Counted from the first letter of the stretch, positions 35,802-47,510 are shown. The stretch: 64,000 nucleotides of DNA from Pseudocercospora fijiensis CIRAD86 (GCF_000340215.1 NW_006921533.1:497616-561615), one strand, 5' to 3'. The notes: generated from the sequence alone by a model not told the origin. A program made the numbers and translations.

Positions 35802-35941
35802 CTCCCCATCTGGGAATCGAACCCAGGTCTCCCGCGCTTGGTATCCAGAGGATGACAAGCGGAAATCATAGCTATCAGATAGTTAGAACCGTCAAACTCG
35901 GTGTCAATGTCGGACCAACATACCCACTAGACCAATGAGGA
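35802..35941 (-). tRNA. trnD(GUC): tRNA-Asp(GTC) with 16-nt intron and a 53-nt D-loop insertion
   Basis: Acceptor arms TCCTCAT and ATGGGGA pair fully (one G-T), with discriminator G. The T arm is CTGGG-TTCGATT-CCCAG. The anticodon stem TCCGC/GCGGG encloses TTGTCA..C, giving anticodon GTC. A 16-nt intron at 35837-35852 follows base 37, the normal nuclear position. The D arm starts normally (GTCTAGTGG) but is then interrupted by 53 extra bases (35871-35923) before TATGAT; TATG occurs at both edges of the insertion. Box A (TGGTCTAGTGG) and box B (GGTTCGATTCC) are intact, and a T5 pol III terminator lies about 25 nt downstream. Whether the gene is functional (a second intron) or dead is open. Confidence 0.8.
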
Positions 35942-35959
35942 CTGTTTCACTGTCGAGGT

Positions 35960-37010
35960 TTGCGAGTTGATTGGATGGAAGATGGAGTGGGTATAGATGT
36001 ACTAGTAGGTTCAGAAAATGAGGATGCTGATTATTTTCTGCCGTATATGGATCCCATCAATGGGGTGATTCCCACCCCGCCCAGACTGACCAGCATTATG
36101 ACGATTTACCGACCGCTATCCAGTGGCACGACCATCCGCCTGCTCTGTCTTCTTCCTGGCGACCACGATGAACCTGTTCGAATCCAGCTAGAGCCCCACC
36201 AACTGGGCACGACACCTTACGAAGCAACGTCGTATAGATGGGAGGGCCAGCCGACGGCGATGATGTGTGATAATGCACCTTTGGCGATCGGGAAAAACGC
36301 ATATGATCTGCTACTAGTTCTACGCCTCCGGACACCTGAGCAAGGCCGCATGTTGTGGATGGAGTGTGTCTGTATCAACCAGCAGGACACGAAAGAGAAG
36401 GAAGAACAGGTGAAGATAATGCATCTCATCTATCGTGGTGCCAAGTCAGTGCTCATTTGGCTTGGCCTGGAAAGCGCTGAACGCCATCTCGCAATGGCGC
36501 TCCGTATATTTCCCAGCTTGATGCCAAGAAGTATGTACGAGAACCCGCACTCTGGCAATTCAGTGGTGAAACGGACTACTTGTTCAACGAGAAGACATGT
36601 TTTTTCGACAGCTTGACAGAAAACTCAAGTGCTTGGAGTCTGGTCCAGGCATTATCTGCTTTATTTTCGAGATCTTGGCATCGTCGAATCTGGATGCAGC
36701 AAGAAGCTGCCCTTTGCGAAGACACTTTCGTACTCTGCGGTGATGATACCGTAACATGGATATCGCATCTTCGGCATAGGAATCCTTTTCAGAGGATGTC
36801 TTTCTACCGGAGGGCACTGAGGCATAGTGCTCGTTCGTTGGAAATCTGTCCTTTACCGAAGCAGAATTGAACCAGCGTTGTGACTTCATAACAAGAGAAA
36901 CATGGAAGCTGCTCTCTGACTGTTCATTGTGCGAAGCTACTGATCCTCGCGATATGTCCAAAATTCAATTCAATGGATTCTGTGTAACTAACTTTTTCTA
37001 CGCGTATGGG
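35960..37010 (+). pseudogene. HET domain protein, decayed by frameshifts
   Basis: HET (heterokaryon incompatibility) proteins trigger non-self recognition and cell death in filamentous ascomycetes. The first frame (35960-36616, likely start at 36098, MTIYRPLSS) contains IRLLCLLPGD, TTPYEATSYRWEG and the hallmark MLWMECVCINQQDTKEKEEQV, then a beta strand VLIWLGLE. Near 36.52 kb the homology jumps frame (to AKKYVREPALWQFSGETDY) and continues as WHRRIWMQQEAAL and FVLCGDDTVTW. A further frame carries CEATDPRDM near 36.94 kb, followed by a stop. Two frame changes and loss of the whole C-terminal part indicate a pseudogene. The damage is indel-type, not RIP-type, unlike the flanking repeats. No intron fits the first jump. 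Confidence 0.8.
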
Positions 37011-37094
37011 TATCTCTGAATCCAAAATGCCTCGTACAGTATCTCCAAAGCACTCACTCCCTTCTCTAAGCTCGGCCGTTATGCCAGCGACTCC

Positions 37095-39514
37095 TCATAC
37101 CACAGGCTGATACTGAAGATCAGGGACCCAGCTAGTCCCAAAAGCCACAGCCTCATCGGATTTAAGAGCGATATTAATACCAATGTCAGCGACAGAGATA
37201 TTGACTTTGTCAAGCTCTCCGTTTTCGACCGCTTTCAAGAGACCCTGGTACGGGGCTCCGAGCGCAAGGATTCTATCAGGTCGAATGGAGAGAGGCTCGC
37301 CTTCGACAATGGTGCTGATGCCATCGACGCCGGAAAGACCTGATGGACATCCGATTGAGAGCACAGGCGCTCTGGAACGATTCGCCCAGTCGATCATCTC
37401 GCGAGTCTCCCTTTGAGCATTCGCGCTGAACTCGGCGTTTGGTGCCAGCAGGCTCTCGTATGTCGCTCCTGCTAGAAGTGCATCGATGATAACTGCCGGC
37501 GGCCCAGTGAGGTTCTTGATATGTCGATAGCTTTTGCTCCATCGACCACGTTTAAGCTTCGAAACACTACCATCACGGCGAGTCATTCGCCTGAGGATGG
37601 CCGATTGAGTTTTCATCTGCGGGTCTTGAGAGTCTGCTGTCTCGAATAACGACTCCACGGCGATGATGTTCACGCCGCGGCCAAGCAGCTGACGAGCCGC
37701 GGCAAGAGCACGAGCGCCAATGTCGTGATTGCCTGCTAGAACCACGACAGTCGCGCCTTCCGTGGGACTTGGCAAGGCAGTGTTGCATGTCATGCTTCCT
37801 CGCAACGTGTTTGTTCGGGATGGTCGACGCATGTTCCCGTGCAAGTCGCTCAACTGAAGAGCCGCCTCAGCGATGCATCGAGCGGCATTCTCAGTAACAG
37901 AGTCGTAGGTGATCCCGAACGCGGAAACCGCAGCTGTCTCCAGGGCTTCCAACGCACGAGGCAGGAGTGTTGGACAGGGTGTCATACTCGTGGCTATCGC
38001 GAAGTGAGGCTCACCAATTTGCTCATGTTGCACTGTACGAGAGGTCGAAAGAGATGAAAGAGGCGAATTCCTTCCATCAGGCCGGGGCGATGACGTGGCT
38101 AGGGAAGTCGGCTGCCTAGCGCGGGTGGCCAGTGAGGTCGTGGAGCGGTTGCGCGCTCTATCGGAAGACAACGAAGCTGTGAGCGAGTGTGTAGCCGCGC
38201 CTGTATGCGTCAGAGGCTGGGGTCGAGCATCGATAAGGCCACTGTTCTGTCTGCTGGGTCTCGTCTTGGGGAACACGGTCCGGTTGACGGAATGCTTTGA
38301 AGAAGATCGCCCATTGGCAAAGTTGAGCTCAGTATCAGCATCGCTAGAACTGTCGAGCTCCTGAAGATTGTTAGCACACGCTTTGAATTGACACAGCCTA
38401 TTTATGCAGCACCAGAGCCTTGCAACGCTCGCGGAGTTACAAACACTCACCTGGCTGTTGCATTTGCCGTCTGGCAGGCTCAACGAGAGCACATTTGAGC
38501 TTGCCATTTCGCCCTCTGCGGTCCGNNNNNNNNNNNNNNNNNNNNNNNNNNNNNNNNNNNNNNNNNNNNNNNNNNNNNNNNNNNNNNNNNNNNNNNNNNN
38601 NNNNNNNNNNNNNNNNNNNNNNNNNCTTTCTGGTCACGCCTACTCTTCTTCGTATCGGCCTTGTCCAGTGGATTGACAGTGGCCGGAGAGGGTGTAGGAG
38701 TGGTGTACTACGCCATCCTTTGCCTCTCTTCACAGCACCATTCATATCATTTCCGTTTCTTGACACTTCAGAATTCATCACCGGAGGTGGGTTTGCAAAT
38801 TCTGATGCTGGATTTCCGGCCGTCTGCTTCTTAGCCTTCTGGCCTCTCCGCACCTTCTTCTTGGCCCCATTCTCTTGCGACACAATATCTTCTGCTACAA
38901 TTGGGACAGCTCCGGGTAGCGCCGACCCTGTTGCCGCCGCGGAGAGCTTCTGCGCAACATTGGCCTTGACGAGATCTGCTATAAATGGCGAACCAGGACT
39001 TGGAAGGTTGGCGGCTGCTTTGGCAAGCATGGCTTTCACAGGGGTTTCCAGTTCGCTCGGCTTCGATGGTCGTCTCTTTTGCTGCACTGGCGATGCTGAT
39101 CCATAGCTCACGATGGCGGGATCGACGAATGCTGCTTTGGTGGGTGGAGCTTCTGGCAGCTCAGCGACTGGCGGTGGGGCTTGTCGATAGGCCTGCGAAG
39201 CGGTTAGCTTGGAAGACACTCTTGTAGGGAGTGAGACTGACATTTTGTGGGATGGGAGCTTGCGCAAATTCCGGTTGTATTCGAGGAGGCGGTGGAGGCT
39301 GCTGCGGAGGAGGAATGGCGCTCGTTTGGGTGACTTCCAAGTCCTCAATGGCGGTCGCTTGAAGAGTCCAGGTCTGCCATCGCGTGCCTGAACTTGGAAA
39401 GTACACGTTCTGCAGTGTAAGATGGGAGCCGGCGACGATGGATTGCAAGACTCCACAGACAACTTGGCCGTTCTTCAATTTGATCCAGACGGTGCTTCCG
39501 ACAACGTCACCCAT
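37095..39514 (-). CDS. edc3: EDC3, enhancer of mRNA decapping (LSm, linker, YjeF-N)
   Basis: EDC3 binds Dcp2/Dcp1 and Dhh1 in cytoplasmic P-bodies and promotes mRNA decapping. Proposed exons on the minus strand: 39514-39242, 39192 down to 38451 (crossed by 100 N at 38526-38625) and 38360-37095; introns are 49 and 90 nt. The N-terminal LSm domain starts MGDVVGSTVWIKLKNGQVV. A Pro/Ala/Lys-rich linker follows, with the KGWRSTPLL motif typical of fungal EDC3. The C-terminal YjeF-N domain includes TVVVLAGNHDIGARALAAAR, VIIDALLAGATY and VLSIGCPSGLSG. The FDF segment is not visible and probably falls in the gap. Just before the gap the KGWR frame stops looking like EDC3 while another frame does (TVNPLDKADTKKSRRD), so an indel or unmodelled intron is likely there. 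Confidence 0.88.
38526..38625. other. Assembly gap (100 N) inside EDC3
   Basis: Exactly 100 N, so true length is unknown. It removes the expected FDF region of EDC3. Confidence 0.99.
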
Positions 39515-40078
39515 TCTGGCGCGTCCCGTCGAGGCAGTGTTGGTGATATTGATATCGATGCTGTGTCAAACTTTCAAAAGGACACGACTGTCACTATCAC
39601 GCACCTCTTGGCTTGGCCTCGAGCGTTGTTGGTTTGGTGAAGCTTTCTCAAAATAGACTTGCATGTGATTTAAGCTTTTCCTCGCACAGAACTAAAGTGG
39701 GTCCTGCTGCCGACTTCTGTGCTACAACGCGACGCAAATACCACACAGTATCGATACAATGAACGCGTTGTTTGTGACGGAGCGAATCTCCACTCTCGTG
39801 GCTCCTGCGCCGGTGACATGGAAAATCTGGCGCGAAGAAGACCGACAAATGTCACAAATGACGGCCGCGGTGAAGGCCAGGACAAAATTTCTACCACCAA
39901 CCTCTGATCACTTTTTGGCTTCATCTATCAAGTCGGTATACCGAGCTTAGAGCCAGCTCACACCTGCTCATGACGCCAATCATGCTTAGGCAATGGAGTT
40001 GTAATACAAATACAATGCCACCTTTAGCAGGAGACTCATCACGTCATCCTGAACCCTCGATTAGTCCTTGATAACTAT
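39515..40078. other. Upstream region of EDC3, no gene seen
   Basis: Normal-composition intergenic DNA holding the EDC3 promoter. Short ORFs here lack any recognisable domain or splice context. Confidence 0.5.
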
Positions 40079-40901
40079 CCGTGGCTCTCGTTCCTGCCGC
40101 CCACCCTTCGGGTAGTTATAAGCTATCTTATAATTTCCACTTTCTCGACAAGTTATAGCACAATATCACTATAAAGCTATTAGACTAGTACATTGGCGCT
40201 AGACTAAGCAAACAAGACCTATAGAATATACTAAACACCTCTATATATAATATTAACTACTAGGTAGTATTATAAGTCTACTATATTACTATATTTACTT
40301 ACTATTTCTAGGCAATAGTAAGGAAACCTATTATATAGATCTAGCACGTTATAAAGAAGGATATTATTAGTAATAACGTATAGTAGATATATAGGAATAT
40401 CTAGGCCTATAAGCTTACGCCTATAGTAGTATTTAATAAGGGCTATTTACTAAGTAGGCTTTATCTTTACGTTTAGTACTTGTCGCTATATAAGTGTACT
40501 ACGACTACTACGACGACCTATAGCGCTTAGATATTAGAAACGAAGCTTCTAATAGTTAACGTACTTATTAGTAGACTATTATTTAATATTAGATATATAA
40601 TCGTTATAGTCTTAGTAGAAGGATATTATCTTGTCTAAAACCGCCTAGATCCGGTTCTCTTCGTACGTATAGGGCGTTATTTTTGCGATAGGGCGACGAC
40701 TTAGAGTATATATACTAGCGGTATTACGGACTCGAGGTATTATTAGAAATTCGATAGATATATATAGAAGCGATTAGGAAAGCGAAATAGTACATATAAT
40801 AGTTATACAGTAATATTATAATATAACTTGTCGAGAAAGTGGAAATTATAAGGTGGCTTATAACCACCTCGAAGAGGTAGCGGCAGGGACGGAAGCCACG
40901 G
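40079..40901. mobile_element. 823-bp inverted-repeat element (MITE-like), RIPed interior
   Basis: Long imperfect terminal inverted repeats of about 78 bp (40079-40156 and 40824-40901), starting ccgtggct and containing the near-identical inner block taatttccactttctcgaca. Within each arm ggtggttataagccacc is itself nearly palindromic; the left arm shows C-to-T changes relative to the right. The 0.67-kb interior is very TA-rich and CA/TG-poor, with no readable transposase, so a non-autonomous DNA transposon fits best. I could not identify a convincing target duplication. It sits between divergent EDC3 and SDR promoters and is the only clearly RIPed sequence within the island. Confidence 0.75.
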
Positions 40902-41022
40902 CCAGCAGTACAAATACCCATTAGATTCCAGATCATCAGCGATTGATCAATAAGAAGGCTCTTTGTCAACCCAGACACTTTATCTGAATATTCTACAGCA
41001 TCACATCTTGAAAATAGACACA

Positions 41023-42047
41023 ATGCCAGCTAACAAGATCGAAGAGATCTTCAACGTCAATGGTCTCGTAGCCGTCATCACCGGCGGTGGAAGTGGCCTG
41101 GGTCTGTATGCAGCAAGGGCTCTCGACGCCAACGGAGCAAAAGCAGTCTACGTTCGTGCCTTCTCACACCCACTCCAGACCTCATTCGATCAACTAACGC
41201 CTGTTCCAGATTATCGGCCGGCGAGAACAAAACCTCAAAGACGCAGCCAAGACGGGCGTAAACGGAACAATCAAACCCATAGTCGGAGACGTCACAGACA
41301 AGAACTCTCTCCTCAAAGTCGTCGAACAAGTCCGAAAAGAACAAGGCTTTATAAACCTCCTCTTCGCAAACGCCGGCATCATGGGTCCATTGCATAAACA
41401 CGTAATCGCAAACGGCAACAAGCCTTCAATCAAAGAATTCCAAGAAGCGATGCTGGCGCCAGATATCAACGAATACACTCAAGCCCAACACGTCAACAAC
41501 TCCGGAGTCTTCTACACATCCATGGCCTTCCTCGACCTCCTGGACGCAGGCAACAAGCAGAAAAACGTGCCACAAGATTCGCAAATCTTGGTGACTTCGT
41601 CCATCGCGGGGTTTAGCAGATTTCTGGCTTCGTCGTTTGCATACAGTACTTCGAAAGCGGCCGTGACACATCTTGTCAAGATGCTGAGTACGACTTTTGC
41701 GCGGCTGGGGTTTCGGATTCGTGTTAATCTTATCGCGCCGGGGCTTTATCCTAGTGAAATGACGGAGGGCATGACTTCGAAGTTGGCTCGTCATGCTGGT
41801 GTTGAGGGACACGAGGGCGCGCACGAGGGTGCTCATGTTTTGGATCTGGATAGATCTCCTGCTGGGAGGACGGGGAGTGAAGAGGATTTTGCTGGGACTG
41901 TGCTGTATATGGTATCAAGAGCGGGTGCGTATTTGAATGGCGAGACTCTGGTCACTGTGAGTGGATTTGCTGTTGCGTGGTTCCGCTTGGTTACTGACCG
42001 TTTCGCAGGATGGTGGTCGGCTTGCACAACTACCAGGAGTTTACTAG
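41023..42047 (+). CDS. Short-chain dehydrogenase/reductase
   Basis: Three exons, 41023-41151, 41210-41956 and 42009-42047 (introns 58 and 52 nt, both phase 0), give 304 residues, close to the classical SDR length. The cofactor motif TGGGSGLG is at 20-27, NAG at 97-99, catalytic serine in VTSSIAG at about 173-174, and YSTSK supplies Tyr188 and Lys192. The substrate is unknown; Rossmann SDRs of this type use NAD(P)(H) on alcohols or ketones. The start at 41023 was chosen because the in-frame ATG 20 codons earlier adds only atypical residues. It lies convergent to the MFS transporter (222 bp between stop codons), which is not evidence of joint function by itself. Confidence 0.88.
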
Positions 42048-42268
42048 TGCTTCTGTCGTCTCCTTCTATTGCCATGCAGACATAGAACCGCATCACATAT
42101 ATTCGCATCCACATTTAGCTCGAGCCGTGCGAAATGGAGTGACATCAATCAGTAGTATTACACAAGTCCCTACCACTAGTGAGGCTCATCAATACCTATA
42201 CATCCCAATATACCCATACCATAACATAACCTCATCAACCAAATCGCTTTCTCATCTTTTCCCCATCT

Positions 42269-44136
42269 TCACCTCCCCCGTCCCGCACTTCTACTCCGCC
42301 TGGGACTCTCCTCACTCCTCGTCGGCACAAACGGAGCCGGAGCCGAATCCTCACTACAACTCCCATCAACAACACTCTTCTCCATCTTCCCACTTGAACT
42401 ATTCCTGAGCGTCGTACTATCACCCTCGGAATCCTTAACCTCCTCCCCAAACCTCACATGCCGCTGATGCCATTCCGAAGCCTCATAATCATAAGGTTCC
42501 TCACTATCCTTGCCATACCACAACGGCTCATTGGCCGCGATTTTCTTAACGTCGAACCACGGCCGCGGCGAAGAGTTCGCGGTGTGGAAAATGTAATCGA
42601 TTTCTTCGAGACAGCGCAGAGAAGTTTCTGGGTACAGGAAGTAGATTGTAGGGAGGATGACGGCGTTGGTGGAGACGAAGATGAGGTAAGTTTTCCAAGT
42701 GGAGGTGGTGAAAGCTATGGGGGCGATGAGGACGACCAGCCAGTTGGCGAGCCAGTTAGCGCCTGTGGAGAGGGCGTTGGCAGGTCCGCGGATTCGGAGA
42801 GGGACGATTTCGGCTTGGTAGAGCCAGGACATTCCTTGCCATCCGATGGCCCAGCACATGCAGAAGAGGAAGACGAAAGCTGTGCCGGCGTCGAGGGATG
42901 CGCGGCTGTTGATGCGGAGCATGATGGTGAGGATGATCATACAGAAGAGCATTCCTGCTGTGCCGAAAAGGAGGAGGGCTCGGCGGCCGCAAATTCTGTC
43001 GATGCACCATACTGCTACGAAGGAGGCGAGGAAGAGACATGTCCCTGCTCCAGCTGCGAGGAGGCGGGATTTCCAGCCTATCCAGAGGTATTGGTTCATG
43101 AACATGGCAGCGTAGTATTGTGTCATGAAGTTGATTCCACCCAATTGTTGGCTCAGCTGTAGGACAACTGCGAGCACGACACGGTGGAAGTCGCGGTAAT
43201 CGCCCATGTGGAAGAGGCTGGGGAAGGATGCTTTGGCCATTTCGACGACGGCGTCTTTGATTTGGAGGAATTCTTGATGGACTTCGTACGTGTCTGAGTG
43301 CATGTCGTTCAGTGCGGAGAGGACCTTCAATGCTTCGTTCTCTCTGCCCTGAAGGATGAGCCACCTATGTATCCATGTCAGCGTTTGACGAAACACAAGC
43401 TCTGTTGCGGTCAAATCTCACCTCGGAGACTCTGGCATAAACCACACCAGCGCTGCCGCCACGACAATCATGAAGATTTGCAAAGCAAGCGGTACTCTCC
43501 AGCTGGCTGAATTAGGATCAAGCCAGGAGAAAGCGAAATCCATCCAGTAAGCTGAGGTAAGGCCAGCCGCAATACTTGCTCCAGCGGTAAGCATCAAAAG
43601 TGTCCCTCTGCGGTGAGCTTTTGTGCACTCAGCCTGCCAAGCTGGCATCATGGTACAATTCAACCCAATCCCCAATCCAGCAATCAATCTGCCCACGAGG
43701 AATTGACCCCATACAAAAGACGAACATTGTATAACCTCGCCGATCAAGAGCAAAGCCAGGCCAGCGCAGACCAACTTCTTCCGCCCAAGCCCATCGCCAA
43801 CGAATACGGCGGCCATGGCAGAAATGAAGGCTCCCAGGTTCCATGCTGATATAGTGAGTCCCATGAGATTCGTTGCCAAAATGTTGCCGGGTTTGTCGAT
43901 GATATCTATGTCCGGAAATTCTCGCATGAAGCCAGGCATTGTGATCCAGCCTCCCATAAGGCCCTGATCATAGCCATACAGGCTGCAACAATAGTCAATG
44001 CTGTACTCACAAGGCACCCAAACAGCACGTCTTACAAGAAACATAGAGCCGCTACAACTCCAATGGCGTTCGACAGCGGCTGTCCTCGCAGGCCCAGGTA
44101 CTCCTGCTTGAACATGAGGTTCTTCGTTGCAGACAT
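42269..44136 (-). CDS. MFS sugar transporter
   Basis: Three exons on the minus strand, 44136-44036, 43982-43422 and 43364-42269 (introns 53 and 57 nt), give 585 residues. Family signatures of the sugar porter (HXT/lactose permease-like) group are present: LYGYDQGLMGG in helix 1, GDGLGRKK at about 96-103, PESPRW at 217-222, QQLGGIN at 293-299 and YPETSLRCLEEID near residue 470. Twelve membrane helices are expected, and the long hydrophilic C-terminal tail (Ser/Glu/Arg-rich) is cytosolic. The substrate cannot be read from sequence; a mono- or disaccharide is likely. The ATG at 44136 gives the typical short N-terminal tail. Confidence 0.9.
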
Positions 44137-45289
44137 GCTTGCGACTCCAATCCAGCTCGGGACGAGTTTTCGAAAAAGTCGTCGTCAGGACTGATCAAGA
44201 GCAAGATGTATGTACAGTACGGAAAGAGACAGGCGAGAGAAGGGGAAATGTGCATCCTGCCACCCACCGTTATACTGACAGCATTAGAGTGTGCTCAATG
44301 CCAACGGCTCACAGTGATCTTCGCTGTTGACACTGCAGTTGACTGTTGCTCTGCTCTCGGTAGCTGAAAAAGTGACGTCGAGGGCTGAAGAGAAGGTTTT
44401 GCTCCAGAAAGCCACTCACAAAAGGGGACGTGATTGTCACAACGCATCCGGATGCACTGTTCGGGTTCCTGCCTTTCCCATCCGTCTCTTTCTATTGGAA
44501 GATGCATGTATATAAAGCTGGTAGACAATGTCATGCTGTTCTGTTGCTGGTTGTATGCGCAGGGGCTCCTGTAAGATGTCATCCTGCACGAAAGCTCTCA
44601 GCGGGATCGACCCGACCTCGAAATCGGACATGTGAAGCCGGTGCGGTGATTGGAAGCTTTGGGACAGAATGATCCTCCCGAGTCCTCCCCACGTACTGTA
44701 CAGCTCCGTGTAGTAGTATGGTATGCTCGTTTCTGTACCCTTCCAAACTCCCCAGCCATTGCCAGCTCCATCTACGGAGTGCATTATATGCAATTCCTTC
44801 TTCCGTTAGGTAACAATTTGCTTGCCATCGGATGCTGCGAGTGTCGAGCTCAGCTTGTCAAGCACAAAAGAGTTGGATGAATGATGATGCGCGGAGTCAG
44901 GTACCAGAGCCGATTGGTGTCGATCTTTAGGAGTGCTTTGACCTGCGTCTCGGCGCGCCAGCCGGACAATCCGCCATCGTGTGGAATGTTGGATAGATAG
45001 TGAATAGACGATGCAACAGATTCCCAAAGAAGAGGGTGTTCTGGTGCATGATGATTCAATGCAGGCGGGAAGTCTGAAGCATCGTGCGCAAGCGAGCGAT
45101 ATGACGTGCCAAGACTTACAGGGAAGGGACTGAAGGTATGTAATGCGGTCGGTATTGGCGCCTCTTGTGGGCTGTACGTCTTCTAAACATTCATATATCA
45201 TGCTGCATAAACATATGTCTGTCCGCGCGTGCGGTACTAAGAAGGAATCAGATGTATAGACAATGACGTGCATCACCAGCAACCGTCTA
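44137..45289. other. Intergenic region, no gene seen
   Basis: Contains the MFS promoter and the 3' flank of the RING protein gene. ORFs 44437-44793 and 44806-45309 lack domains, low-complexity bias or splice support and are likely chance ORFs. Confidence 0.5.
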
Positions 45290-47510
45290 TCAAAAGCCTC
45301 GCCTCGCATTTGCCGTGCTCATTAAGGTGATCTTCTGCTTCTTCCTGCCTTTCTTACCACCAGAGGTAGGCTTGACGTTAACATTGAGGCCATCCATGGA
45401 CTCGGCAAGCGCCTGCTGTTCTGGGCCGTCGAGAAGATCCTTCTCCCAGCCTTGCAACCAGCCATCTTCCTGCTGTCTGAATTGGTCGTCAGTAGGGAGA
45501 CCCTGAAGATCTGCATCAGAAGAGGCAACAGCACTTGTGCCCCACACTGTTCGATTCACATTGGGCGATGTTGATGGGGACGCCAGCGATGTGAAGCCAG
45601 GACGACCAGCATTATTCGGGAAGGGTGGTGATCCTGGAATGGCAACTCCTTCCGCTATGCTTGCTGGCAGCGCAGGAGAGAAGAATGCGTCGTTCTCGGT
45701 GATGGAAGGTCTTCTTCGCTGGCGTAGATGTGCCAGCTCCCTCTCCGAAGCTTTCTCGATCCGGATTCGATCTTTCTCCTCCCGTGCTTCCTTTTCGTCG
45801 TTGCGCTTTCGTCTTCGCTCAAGCATTGGCCTGAATTCCTCGAGAACCTGCGCACTGACTACATCTCGCCAGTCGCACTCCAGGAAGCCGACCTCACAAC
45901 CGTATGGGAGGTGTCCGAGGTACTTGACGCGCTTTCTCAAATCATCATCGACGACATGTCCACTGGACACGCGTTCTACACGCGGAAGGATGCTGGACGG
46001 GAAAGCATTGTACGTGCCAAATGCGGTCTTCAGTATCCTTATGTCCAGCGGCGAAAGATAGTAGTGTAAAAGTCCATGGTAGAACAGATATTCGTTGGGC
46101 TGAGGTTTCTCGAATTGTCGTCGTCGCATCTCGTGCAATGTTCGCGGCACATTAGGGCTGCTTGAAGGTTGTACATCGCCGGGCTCTGTCGTTTCCGCAG
46201 ATAGACCAGAAGGACCTGCTGCGCTCTGCCTTTGCAGGTACATTTCCGGAACGCCCTCGTCGTTGGCATTAAACTCTATCGGCGGCCTGTCTGGTATAGG
46301 CTCTGTTGGCGGATCTGGTTTCTGCGGCTGCGCAGGCGGATTGCCAATACCGGCGACTTTGTCCTTGGATTCTTTAAGCATCCGTATAGCTCTGCCAGTC
46401 CACTCCGCGTCTTCCCCGAACATCAGCTCATCTTCCTTTTCCATTTTTTCGATGGCAGCGATAGCCTCGTCGTATTGCTGTATCATGTAATTTTCACTGC
46501 CCTTCATTACTCTCGCGTAATCCATCACTTCGGCTGCGAAGTACCAAGGTATTGCCTCTCCTTTCGCGACCACCTCTCCGCTCTCACGAGGCATGGCGAG
46601 TGTGCTGCCAGGCTTCCTCTTGACCAATCGTAACACAAAGTCGCCACCTTCACGTGGCTGATCATTCTCCTGGCCGTCGTACCACCGGACAGGTCTGGTC
46701 TCTGATACATAGATGCTGTCCCAGCAGATTGGACACTTCTTCCATCGCGCCCTCTTCTCCGGTGGTGGGTTCGTCGCGTCCTCGGAATGCATGTATCTGA
46801 TCAAGCAGGAAGAGCAGAAGATGTGACCACATTTGGCCATGCGAGGCGCGGTCGGCTCGCCTAGGCAGATCGGGCAAGATGCATTCTGCGTCTTTCCTGA
46901 GGCGATAATTTGAAGGACGTTGTTCCAGTCCAGATGCACATCGGCGTCGGCAGCCTGAGCAGAGTAGTCGCCTCTCGGATCGACAATGAAGCGATAGTTG
47001 GCATGTATGTATCTGCGCATGTTAGACTCCGGCCTGATCTTCATGTCAAACCAGGCATGCTTACCTGGCCTTGTCTACAGCATGATAGCCACTCCCCATG
47101 CCCCATGACGCATTATGCCTCTGCTGTCTCCTGGGCCCATTGTAGCTGTGTCTGTGAAAGCGATCCTGAGCATTCGGCCGCGGTGGCAAAGCAAATTGCA
47201 TAAGATGCGTGATGCTCTGCTGGCCGCGCCGTCCGTGTGGGTTCTGCATGCTGTATAGCTCCGCATCGGCATCCTCATCCAACGCCTTGAACTTCTTCCC
47301 CTGTTTATGCTTCGGCTTGCTAATTTGATTGCTACGCGGTGCTGGAGAAGAGCGCTGTCCTGACGCGCCGCCGAGCCGTTTGCCTGCTGGGGAATCGGAG
47401 AAGAACTGCTGCGTCGATGAAAGCGCAGGACTGATCTGGCTCTGCGCAGCGAGCGACTGAGACTTAGACACCGAAGCTGCTGCTTTATTGCTGACGGGAG
47501 TGTTGGACAT
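45290..47510 (-). CDS. RNF10: RNF10/Mag2-like RING finger E3 ligase
   Basis: Two exons on the minus strand, 47510-47065 and 47012-45290 (intron 52 nt), give 722 residues. A disordered N-terminus precedes a conserved segment (YIHANYRFIV) and a C3HC4 RING: Cys195, Cys198, Cys210, His212, Cys215, Cys218, Cys242, Cys245 (ASCPICLGEPTAPRMAKCGH, then KKCPICWDS). After the RING come an EYLFYHGLLHYYLSPLDIRI block and a YLGHLPYGCEVGFLECDW block, both typical of RNF10 orthologues, and a charged coiled coil. The family (human RNF10, yeast Mag2) ubiquitinates small-ribosomal-subunit proteins during ribosome quality control in the cytosol. The gene is divergent from the hydrolase gene over a shared 470-bp promoter. 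Confidence 0.85.

Noticed and set aside
40079..40901. Autonomous Tc1/mariner-type transposon
   Set aside because: Inverted repeats fit a DNA transposon but no transposase frame or TA duplication could be seen in 0.8 kb.
42458..43162. Plus-strand ORF of 234 codons
   Set aside because: Antisense shadow of the MFS transporter exon 3; composition is odd and no domain fits.
41023..44136. SDR and MFS genes as members of the RiPP cluster
   Set aside because: They lie about 10 kb away with EDC3-, RNF10-, CoA-ligase- and SLU7-type housekeeping genes in between, so clustering is not supported.
44806..45309. Minus ORF of 167 codons overlapping the RNF10-like 3' end
   Set aside because: No recognisable domain or intron support, and it overlaps the true stop region.
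45537..46633. Several plus-strand ORFs over 100 codons
   Set aside because: Shadows of the RNF10-like coding sequence on the minus strand.
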